From Lachnospiraceae bacterium (lineage in GTDB: Bacteria > Bacillota_A > Clostridia > Lachnospirales > Lachnospiraceae), in assembly GCA_024699595.1 (NCBI GenBank), contig JAILPG010000276.1:1-5102 (forward strand): a DNA stretch of 5,102 nucleotides, given 5' to 3'. The position numbers and the translations under genes were made by a program. Numbering within the stretch: position 1 is the first letter of the stretch; each line of letters starts with the position of its first letter. This document shows positions 1 through 5,102 of this stretch, piece by piece. The notes under the pieces are model-generated. The model had not been told where the DNA came from. It worked only from the letters and a program-made list of their open reading frames with translations, and did no database searches.

Positions 1-1
1 G

Positions 2-340
2 GGAATGAATACGATGCTGTCAGAGGGGCAGGGAGGCATTTCCGGCGGGCAGAGGCAGCGCCTCATGATCGCAAGAGCCATTGTCGGTAAGCCTAAGATA
101 CTAATGTTTGATGAGGCTACCTCTGCACTTGACAATATCACACAGAAAAAAGTGTCCGAGACCCTCGACAGTATGAATTGCACGCGTATTGTCATCGCAC
201 ACAGACTCTCTACGATACGTTTCTGTGACAGGATCATCGTGTTAGATTCGGGAAAGATCATAGAGGACGGCACCTATGAAGAACTGATCGAAAAAGACGG
301 GTTCTTTGCAAAGCTGGTAGCCGGCCAGCGCTTCTATTAA
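2..340 (+). CDS. ABC transporter ATPase C-terminus (partial), NHLM/NHLP bacteriocin-exporter type
   Basis: This is the last ~112 codons of an ABC transporter ATP-binding domain; the reading frame is open to the left edge, so the Met at nt 5 is internal and not a start. Counting from that Met, the visible motifs are the signature SGGQRQR (residues 13-19), Walker B ILMFDE (32-37), the D-loop SALD (40-43) and the H-loop His66 in IAHRLST. Walker A and any membrane or peptidase domains lie outside the window. The wording GMNTMLSEG before the signature, TQKKVSETLD after the D-loop and the FAKLVAGQ ending resemble the NHLM family of peptide exporters (fused permease/ATPase that export RiPP precursors with nitrile-hydratase-like leader peptides). 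By family knowledge it would sit in the inner membrane and power peptide export. The ABC assignment is certain; the NHLM subtype is recognition from memory, and a lantibiotic-type or other multidrug exporter is the alternative. It converges on the lipoprotein gene, with stops overlapping. Confidence 0.9.
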   Translation, partial: GMNTMLSEGQGGISGGQRQRLMIARAIVGKPKILMFDEATSALDNITQKKVSETLDSMNCTRIVIAHRLSTIRFCDRIIVLDSGKIIEDGTYEELIEKDGFFAKLVAGQRFY

Positions 341-1422
341 TTTCCGAACGCAAGCACAATAAATGTAAGTCCGTTTATCATAAAATACGAAGCTCCGATG
401 CTTCCGTATTTTTCATTCATGATATCCACCCTGGTGGTGGTGTAGTTCTGCAGTCCCGCCATGGCCTCATTGACACCCGCAGACTGCAGTATGCAGGCAA
501 TGCACTCCGCCTTGTAGTAAAGAGGCGCCACGGAATTAAAGGCTGCACCGTTTGGTCTTACGTTTGCAAAGAAAAATGCGATCTCCTTGGCGCGCACATC
601 TGCAACCTTGCAAAGTGAAGCATTCTTCGTGCAGGCAGGAATGCCGTAGTCGGCTCTTACGCCGTTAACCTTTGCTATCAGCTCATCACAGGCTTTGGCC
701 GAATACTCACCCGCAACATTTATCATACAGGGTCCCACATCAAAGAAATCCGGTGTCTTCTCAACCACCTTGATAACAGCAGTTGCAAAATAATCTGTTC
801 CGCCTATCTCAGCCTTGATAAGACAGGTACCGGGATTAATGCCCGTCACTGTTGCAGTAGCCCCGTTTCCGGCAACCGATGCAACAAAAGTATCCGTAGA
901 TGACCAAAGGACCGTACCCGTACCGCCGATCATCGTTGCTGTCAGGGTATTCGTCCCGTCCGCACTCACTACCTGTGAGCTGTTCTTATATATCGTTATC
1001 TCCGTGGGACTTAAGGTGATACCGGAAGCCGTAGGCTTAACAGTCGGTGTCGCATCAGGTATGTCATCCACCGAAGAGCTGTCAAAAGCAGGCACCGTCG
1101 CAGGAGTAGAGCCTGTGTTCTCCACCTCGATATTGGAAGGGATATTAGCAAGCCCGTTATTTGCAGGGATCGCCGTCGGAGTCGAGTTAAGAAGCTCCTC
1201 CGAGGTCATTCCGCCTGAAGGATTTGCTGCTGTATTCTGAGGGCTTGCATTACTTTGCTCACTCTCAAAGTCAAAACCTGTTCCTGTAGGAACCTCTTCA
1301 GTGACCTCCGCATCCTCGGCCCCCTTACCCTTGTCATCACAGCCTGCAAGCAGGGCGGAAAACACAAGAGCTGCCATAAGTATGCAAAGTATTCTCTTTT
1401 TCCTGTAAAAATAACTGATCAA
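337..1422 (-). CDS. Secreted lipoprotein: Thr/Pro-rich stalk, BIG2 domain and degenerate CAP domain
   Basis: A 361-residue predicted lipoprotein. The N-terminus has basic residues (RKKR, 7-10), a hydrophobic core and the lipobox LAGC, with Cys28 as the lipidation site, so it should be anchored outside the membrane. Residues 29-133 are a low-complexity stalk rich in Thr, Pro, Ser, Asn and acidic residues. Residues ~135-220 are a BIG2 (bacterial Ig-like) domain (ITLSPTEITIYKN ... VLWSSTDTFVASV ... VTGINPGTCLIKAEIGG). Residues ~243-358 align by eye with clostridial CAP/SCP domains (ELIAKVNGVRADYGI, FANVRPNG, AECIA, IGASYFM), but the histidines of the usual SHTRPDG and GHR motifs are Asn287 and Thr330; Glu306 remains. 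Six cysteines fall in or just before this domain, including a CxxC at 307-310. The start is TTG at 1422, chosen because GGAGAG lies 9 bases upstream and the next Met (residue 16) would break the signal peptide. It follows the reductase gene by 38 bases and is probably in its operon. Function unknown; a binding role on the cell surface is inferred. Confidence 0.85.
   Translation of the reverse strand: MISYFYRKKRILCILMAALVFSALLAGCDDKGKGAEDAEVTEEVPTGTGFDFESEQSNASPQNTAANPSGGMTSEELLNSTPTAIPANNGLANIPSNIEVENTGSTPATVPAFDSSSVDDIPDATPTVKPTASGITLSPTEITIYKNSSQVVSADGTNTLTATMIGGTGTVLWSSTDTFVASVAGNGATATVTGINPGTCLIKAEIGGTDYFATAVIKVVEKTPDFFDVGPCMINVAGEYSAKACDELIAKVNGVRADYGIPACTKNASLCKVADVRAKEIAFFFANVRPNGAAFNSVAPLYYKAECIACILQSAGVNEAMAGLQNYTTTRVDIMNEKYGSIGASYFMINGLTFIVLAFGN
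382..413 (+). terminator. Probable intrinsic terminator of the ABC exporter gene, inside the convergent gene
   Basis: A hairpin begins 41 bases after the ABC stop codon. Left arm 382-393 (AAAATACGAAGC) pairs with right arm 400-412 (GCTTCCGTATTTT): five pairs next to a 6-base loop (TCCGAT), one bulged C at 405, then seven more pairs. The run of T at 409-413 forms the end of the stem and a short U-tract, as in a Rho-independent terminator read on the + strand. It lies wholly within the coding sequence of the oppositely oriented lipoprotein gene (the codons for its EKYGSIGASYFMI stretch), so coding constraint could produce it by chance. The outer part of the stem is A-T only. Not experimentally supported. 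Confidence 0.45.
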
Positions 1423-1431
1423 GTCTTTATA

Positions 1432-1437
1432 CTCTCC
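1432..1437 (-). promoter_or_regulatory. Ribosome binding site supporting a TTG start
   Basis: GGAGAG on the minus strand sits 9 bases before TTG at 1422. No ATG or GTG in this frame lies between it and the signal peptide core, so this site decides the TTG start of the lipoprotein. The surrounding 38-base gap (1423-1460) is very AT-rich and contains TATTAT-like and TATAAT-like sequences, but no convincing -35 element was found, so I do not call a promoter there. Confidence 0.6.
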
Positions 1438-1460
1438 TGCATTTATATCTATAATATATT

Positions 1461-2636
1461 CTATTTAAATCTCCTGGACGAAAGTTTCACAGCGATCTTA
1501 AATACCGGATTATCGAAACGCCGCTTCACCTTCTTAAGCTCTTTCCTTATCTCTATCTTCTGCGGACAGTGCTTCTCGCATTTGCCGCACTCCACGCATT
1601 TTGAGGCGTTTGTGGGCTCCTGCTTTATACCCATGTTCATGTAGTATTCCCTGAAGCCGTTAAAATATCCGTCCGTATAAGATACATTATAGCATCTGAA
1701 GCACCCCGGTATGTTAACTCCTCTGGGACAGGGCATGCAGTATGCGCATCCCGTGCAGGGCACTTTGATCTTTCCGGCAAAGGCGGTCTTTATCTTTTCT
1801 ATGACCTCACGATCGGAATCGGTTAAGGATCCGGGCTCAGTCTCCGATGCTATCCTTATGTTCTCATCAAGCATCTCCATCGAGTTCATTCCCGAGAGCA
1901 CCACGGATACTTCCTTCTGATCCCACAGCCATCTTAAGGACCACTCCGCAGGCGAATAGCCTCTCTCTGATGCATCGATCACCTTTAATGCTTCCTTGGG
2001 AAGATCGTTTGCAAGCCTGCCGCCTCTTAAGGGCTCCATGATGATCACGGGCATCCCCTTTTTAGCTGCGGCAAGGAGACCTCTTTTTCCCGCCTGAGAG
2101 TTCTCATCCATATAGTTGTACTGGATCTGGCAGAAATCCCAGTCATAGGAATCAAGGATCTCGATGAAACCATCGCTGCTTCCGTGATAGGAAAAACCGA
2201 TGTTTCTTATCTTCCCCTCACTCTTTAAGGAAAGGAGCCAGTCGAGACCGCCTCTTTCTACGAGAGCATCCCAGGTAGTCTTATCCGGCAGCATGTGCAT
2301 CAGGTAATAGTCGATATAATCAGTCTTAAGTCTCTCAAGCTGCTCATTAAAGTTTTTGTCCATCTCCTGCCTGTTCCTCATCATGTAATGAGGAAGCTTG
2401 GTGGCGATGTTTATTTTTTCCCTTGCATTGTTTTTTGCAAGCACCTGCCCGAGGGCCTGTTCCGAGCCGGGATAGATGTATGCGGTGTCAAAATAATTCA
2501 CGCCCATCTCTATGGCATGCATTACCTCTTTTTCGACTTCTTCCATGTCAAAGCCGTTGCCGCGCTTTGGAAATCTCATGCAGCCAAAGCCCAGCGCCGA
2601 CAGATCATTCTTCCCGTTGTTGTTTCTGTAGATCAT
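1461..2636 (-). CDS. Aldo/keto reductase with C-terminal dicluster 4Fe-4S ferredoxin domain
   Basis: A 391-residue cytosolic oxidoreductase. Residues 1-~285 form the aldo/keto reductase TIM barrel (LGFGCMRFP near the N-terminus) with the complete catalytic tetrad: Asp50 and Tyr55 in FDTAYIY, Lys80 in ATKLP and His114 in YLMHM. The C-terminal part holds two cysteine clusters: C294xxC297xxC300xxC303P, followed by C312 and C315, and a classic ferredoxin motif C347xxC350xxC353xxxC357P. This AKR-ferredoxin fusion is common in anaerobic Clostridia; substrates are generally unknown and electron transfer between NAD(P)H, an iron-sulphur pair and a carbonyl substrate is the presumed chemistry. The start is ATG at 2636 rather than the in-frame ATG at 2690, because the protein family begins at MIYRNNNGKN-like sequence, AGAGG lies 5 bases upstream, and the longer start would run well into the sortase gene. 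Its ATG overlaps the sortase TGA (ATGA), indicating translational coupling. Substrate cannot be told from sequence. Confidence 0.93.
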   Translation of the reverse strand: MIYRNNNGKNDLSALGFGCMRFPKRGNGFDMEEVEKEVMHAIEMGVNYFDTAYIYPGSEQALGQVLAKNNAREKINIATKLPHYMMRNRQEMDKNFNEQLERLKTDYIDYYLMHMLPDKTTWDALVERGGLDWLLSLKSEGKIRNIGFSYHGSSDGFIEILDSYDWDFCQIQYNYMDENSQAGKRGLLAAAKKGMPVIIMEPLRGGRLANDLPKEALKVIDASERGYSPAEWSLRWLWDQKEVSVVLSGMNSMEMLDENIRIASETEPGSLTDSDREVIEKIKTAFAGKIKVPCTGCAYCMPCPRGVNIPGCFRCYNVSYTDGYFNGFREYYMNMGIKQEPTNASKCVECGKCEKHCPQKIEIRKELKKVKRRFDNPVFKIAVKLSSRRFK

Positions 2637-3703
2637 TTGATCCTCTTTCCAACTACTACCAGTCTTCCGTTTGCAACATGGTAGGTACATACAGAGAGCG
2701 TGATGAATTCATCGCCCCATTCAGCCGTCACGCCCGTATCATACAGTGCGGCCTTCTTGATGTTTGAGTAAAAATTGTTGAATTCCTGTTCGTTGGTTGC
2801 GTTGAAGAAATTATAGTATTTAAATACGTTCGTCTGGTTCTTGAGATATACCTGTGAGAGAAATACCGAGACGATCTCGTACTCTCTCTCCTCATAGAGT
2901 GAAGAAAACTTGATGATGTTATGGTTTCTCTCGTAATCCTGTGAGCGCCATTTATCAAGGCTTCCGAACATCGATCCGTTTCTCATGTTGTGACCGTGGA
3001 CGATCATGTTGGTGGAGGGCGCCGACCCGTCCATGTACGAATTGGCTTTTGTTCCGTCACCCACGGTAGCATCGGTATCCATTATCAGACAGCCTGCAGA
3101 GCTGTATCTTTTGTAAAAATCCCTGTCGAGGTAATACTCTTCGTTGCCCGGAGTCTGCATTACCGGATAATCTATGACGGTGCCGTCGATAGATAACCAC
3201 CCTACGATATCCTGATTCTCCTCATAGAGCTCCCTTAGATCTCCGGAAAAGATAACCGGAGGTGAATAAACCTCTTCCTCAGCCTCCTCGGTCTCCTCTT
3301 CTTCTGTTATTTCCGATGCAGGAACGGGGATCGCACTGACACTGCCTGACCCGTCCTCTGCAACCACGAATTCTATAGGATCGTACTCGGGCTGTTCTAT
3401 GCCGTCATTGATCTCTATTATAAACTCATCATCGTTATTCTTGTTAAACAGTTTTTTTATGAACATCCTCGCAGGATGATTTTCATCGCCATCTGAAGCT
3501 TCTCTTCTGGATCTTAACGAGGTTTCGGTGTTTCTCTCAGCATAGCCCTCGTAGTAAAAGTCATATCCTACTATCGCCGCACAGAGTACAAATACGATAT
3601 ATAAACTCGCAAAAACAAGTGGAGCAAATTCTGTTCGCTCCACTTGCCTGTAATTGTCGTTTAGTCTTAATGTCCCCCTTATCGTACTCTTTTCCATGAC
3701 CAT
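2633..3703 (-). CDS. Class B-type sortase, membrane-anchored, with long acidic linker
   Basis: A 356-residue transpeptidase that would attach surface proteins to the cell wall by cleaving a sorting signal between Thr and Gly. Residues 1-~26 are cytoplasmic, ~27-46 are the single membrane anchor (LVFASLYIVFVLCAAIVGY), and ~50-150 are a hydrophilic, strongly acidic linker (EEEETEEAEEE at ~134-144). The catalytic domain spans ~153-356 and opens with LYEENQDIVGWLSIDGT, as in class B sortases. Catalytic residues visible are His238 in HGHNMRNGSMFGSL, Cys339 in LSVCTY and Arg347 in NGRLVVVGKRI, so it should be active. Class B enzymes are typically ~230-260 residues; the excess here is the linker. 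The start ATG at 3703 has AGGTG 8 bases upstream; an ATG two codons later is possible. It lies downstream of a surface protein with a VPKTGE signal, its likely substrate, and overlaps the reductase gene by 4 bases. The SD sequence is predicted to be base-paired in the leader RNA. Confidence 0.93.
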   Translation of the reverse strand: MVMEKSTIRGTLRLNDNYRQVERTEFAPLVFASLYIVFVLCAAIVGYDFYYEGYAERNTETSLRSRREASDGDENHPARMFIKKLFNKNNDDEFIIEINDGIEQPEYDPIEFVVAEDGSGSVSAIPVPASEITEEEETEEAEEEVYSPPVIFSGDLRELYEENQDIVGWLSIDGTVIDYPVMQTPGNEEYYLDRDFYKRYSSAGCLIMDTDATVGDGTKANSYMDGSAPSTNMIVHGHNMRNGSMFGSLDKWRSQDYERNHNIIKFSSLYEEREYEIVSVFLSQVYLKNQTNVFKYYNFFNATNEQEFNNFYSNIKKAALYDTGVTAEWGDEFITLSVCTYHVANGRLVVVGKRIK

Positions 3704-3842
3704 AGTTTTTTCACCTGTACTATCGATATCTATGGTGGGTTGGACTGCAGAGGCAATCCAACCGCACAGGTGTGTTTTCTTTATCTTATATATCCCGTCT
3801 CACCCCTCATGCTTGACGGATTATATATTTTTAATCCTTGTC
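3704..3842 (-). other. 139-base intergenic spacer between surface protein and sortase genes
   Basis: The spacer holds the SD-sequestering structure described for 3712-3772 and, just after the surface-protein stop, an AT-rich hairpin: GGATTA (3837-3832) pairs with TAATCC (3823-3818) round an 8-base loop, with GAC/GTC able to extend it past a two-base bulge. It is not followed by a T-run, so I do not call a terminator, and read-through from the surface protein into the sortase gene is plausible. A TATAAG-like element (around 3786-3791 on the minus strand) could be a -10 box, but no matching -35 was found. No small ORF is supported. Confidence 0.5.
3712..3772 (-). promoter_or_regulatory. Predicted leader RNA structure sequestering the sortase Shine-Dalgarno
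   Basis: In the minus-strand transcript, CACCUGUGC (3772-3764) can pair with GUACAGGUG (3720-3712) as 9 pairs including one G-U. The 3' arm contains the AGGUG ribosome binding site of the sortase (3716-3712). Directly abutting the 5' arm is a second hairpin, 3763-3738: GGUUGGA pairs with UCCAACC, continuing through a U-G pair and three more pairs to a CUCU tetraloop, 11 pairs in all. A 17-base single-stranded stretch (3737-3721) joins it to the SD arm. Both wobble pairs (3719/3765 and 3745/3756) are A-C mismatches in a + strand RNA, so the fold belongs to the minus transcript. No U-tract follows, so it is not a terminator. Regulation by this fold is inferred. Confidence 0.5.
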
Positions 3843-5102
3843 TTACTTGTAGTCGTAATCATCATCGGATTCTTTTTTGGAAGTATCCGCATCAGCTGTC
3901 ATCTTTTTGTCAGCCTCTGAATCTCCGCTTGTCTGTTCGGATGATAATGCTCCAGCCGTCTCAGCCTTCGGAGTGTAGATCCTGTAGGAGTACCATACCG
4001 CTCCTATCGCACAGGCTACCATCAGCATGATGATCCCGAAGATCGCATTGCTCTCACCTGTCTTCGGTACTCTGTCATAGCCCGATCCGCCGGTACCACC
4101 CGTGCCGCCTGTTCCGGCACCGGAACTGCTGCCTGATGACGATGATGAAGAGGATGATCTTACACCGAGCACCTTATAGGTCTTTGCTCCTGAAACAGTC
4201 TCCTCTCTTGAGGTATTAGTGGAGCTGTTGTCGTCCCACTTGATCGAGTTGTATCCCGAAGCGGCCTTTGCAGTCATCTTTAGGGTCGTGCCCTGCATCA
4301 GATACTTCGTGGTACCCGTAACATCATTGCTTGAATATGTTATCGTTGCATTTTCACCCTCAAATTTGGTCTTGTAATATTTTATCTCCGCCGTTGCATA
4401 TAAAGCTTCATTTCTGGTGGAGTCGTTGCTTACACTGGTTCCGTAAGGATACAGATAAGCGGTAACCGTCTCGGTATCCTCGGTAAAGCTTCCCTTAAGG
4501 TAATCATTAACAGCTTTGTCGATGACATCCTTGGCAACCGTAAAGGACTTGCCCTGCGTCTGGTATCCAGAAGAGAGCTCGGCTGTAGTGCTTCCGCGCT
4601 TTAATACGATACTTCCGCCCGATACTGATTTAAGGTTAGTGCTGTCACTTGTCAGATCAAGATAAACCTTATCCGGAAGAGATGCTGCAAGTGTTCCGCC
4701 CGTTGCATTAAAGGTAAGGGTAGGCTTCTTATATACCGAAACCGTAAACTCAGCAGATTCCACATCTGCTCCACCGGCTCCGCCTCCGGCAATCTTTGCC
4801 TTGATCCTTGCGGTTCCCGGAGCAACAGCGGTCACTCTTCCCGAGCTGTTTACAGTTGCTGTGGAGGTATTGGATGAAACCCAGGTAATATCATTTACCC
4901 CAAAGCTTGCATTGTTGGGTGCGATGGTAGGTGTTAAGTCAAATGTGTATCCCGCCGTAATATCTATGGATGACGGTGCCTCTGTTCCAAGTACGTTTTT
5001 GATGGTGATACCTGTTACAGGAACTGCAGTTACCGTAATATCTGTATATCCGGAGAGTACATTTGTACTGTCATTAGGGTCTGTGTATGTGGCTGTAAGT
5101 CT
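3843..5102 (-). CDS. Sortase-anchored BIG2 surface protein, C-terminal 419 residues (start off window)
   Basis: The frame is open to the right edge, so the N-terminus and signal peptide are missing; the codon at 4835 is an internal GTG, not the start. Counting from the edge: residues 1-27 look like the end of a preceding Ig-like domain; ~28-125 are a clear BIG2 domain (VPVTGITIKN ... ITWVSSNTSTATVNSSGRVTAVAPGTARIKAKI); ~126-245 are an unrecognised extracellular region; ~246-314 resemble the divergent InlB B-repeat fold (GTTLKMTAKAASGYNSIKW, TVSGAKTYKV). A Ser- then Gly/Thr-rich spacer follows (~316-341), then the sorting motif VPKTGE (345-350; nt 4053-4070) and a membrane span (~352-376). Instead of a short basic tail, 43 mostly polar, net-acidic residues follow, ending DDDYDYK. 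Role: probably a wall-anchored adhesin or structural surface protein; the ligand is unknown. The adjacent sortase is its likely anchoring enzyme. Confidence 0.88.
   Translation of the reverse strand, partial: RLTATYTDPNDSTNVLSGYTDITVTAVPVTGITIKNVLGTEAPSSIDITAGYTFDLTPTIAPNNASFGVNDITWVSSNTSTATVNSSGRVTAVAPGTARIKAKIAGGGAGGADVESAEFTVSVYKKPTLTFNATGGTLAASLPDKVYLDLTSDSTNLKSVSGGSIVLKRGSTTAELSSGYQTQGKSFTVAKDVIDKAVNDYLKGSFTEDTETVTAYLYPYGTSVSNDSTRNEALYATAEIKYYKTKFEGENATITYSSNDVTGTTKYLMQGTTLKMTAKAASGYNSIKWDDNSSTNTSREETVSGAKTYKVLGVRSSSSSSSSGSSSGAGTGGTGGTGGSGYDRVPKTGESNAIFGIIMLMVACAIGAVWYSYRIYTPKAETAGALSSEQTSGDSEADKKMTADADTSKKESDDDYDYK

Noticed and set aside
313..329. Possible terminator for the minus-strand operon (GCTGG/CCAGC hairpin inside the ABC gene)
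   Set aside because: Only five pairs with a 7-base loop and no T-run after it on the minus strand; a nearby AAAGA/TCTTT stem is A-T only. Neither is convincing.
815..1240. Open reading frame of 141 codons on the + strand
   Set aside because: It is antisense to the lipoprotein stalk and BIG2 region; the protein is a low-complexity Val/Pro/Ser sequence with no domain, and the minus-strand frame has a clear lipobox and BIG2 domain.
2637..2690. Longer start for the reductase at ATG 2690
   Set aside because: It would add 18 Cys/Lys-rich residues unlike the family N-terminus and overlap the sortase end by 58 bases; the ATG at 2636 has a good SD and the typical ATGA overlap.
1255..2767. Several + strand open frames of 64-129 codons opposite the reductase gene
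   Set aside because: They mirror the well-supported aldo/keto reductase and sortase genes, overlap each other, and show no recognisable domain or convincing ribosome binding site.
3795..3837. Pair of alternative hairpins after the surface-protein stop, resembling an attenuator
   Set aside because: The two stems (3818-3837 and 3795-3819) share only two bases, the second has five pairs with a 15-base loop, and neither is followed by a T-run on the minus strand.
4080..4157. Ser/Gly/Thr-rich coding stretch as a DNA repeat
   Set aside because: It is a short low-complexity spacer with mixed codons, common before sorting signals, and not a long tandem DNA repeat.

Overview
The window looks like a low-to-moderate GC anaerobic Gram-positive of the Clostridia, most likely a Lachnospiraceae-type (Butyrivibrio-like) gut or rumen bacterium. 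The evidence is a class B-type sortase, a sortase-anchored surface protein with a VPKTGE signal, BIG2 (bacterial Ig-like) domains, a lipoprotein with a Thr/Pro/Ser-rich stalk and clostridial CAP-like domain, and a ferredoxin-tailed aldo/keto reductase. The genus is an inference; no rRNA or marker gene is present.

Layout. At the left edge (2-340, + strand) is the C-terminal end of an ABC transporter ATPase that most resembles the NHLM/NHLP-type bacteriocin (RiPP) exporters. Everything else lies on the minus strand and reads right to left. First comes the C-terminal 419 residues of a large cell-wall-anchored BIG2 surface protein (5102-3843, start off the window). A 139-base spacer with strong predicted RNA structure follows (3842-3704). 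Then come a membrane-anchored class B-type sortase (3703-2633), an aldo/keto reductase with two C-terminal 4Fe-4S motifs (2636-1461) that overlaps the sortase by ATGA, and a lipoprotein with a stalk, a BIG2 domain and a degenerate CAP domain (1422-337). The lipoprotein and the ABC gene converge, and their stop codons share the palindrome TTAA at 337-340.

How they may work together. The surface protein carries a sorting signal and the next gene is a sortase, so a substrate-enzyme pair is the simplest reading. The reductase and lipoprotein follow at short spacing (4-base overlap, then 38 bases) and are probably on the same transcript; their functional link to the sortase is not evident. The ABC exporter belongs to a separate unit whose other genes would lie off the left edge.

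The most interesting signals are a leader RNA that appears to sequester the sortase Shine-Dalgarno sequence (both of its wobble pairs form only in the minus-strand transcript), a probable + strand terminator inside the coding end of the lipoprotein gene, a CAP domain that has lost both active-site histidines but gained cysteines, and a sorting signal followed by an unusually long acidic tail. There is no gene-free stretch longer than 300 bases. I see no tRNA, rRNA, CRISPR array or insertion sequence.
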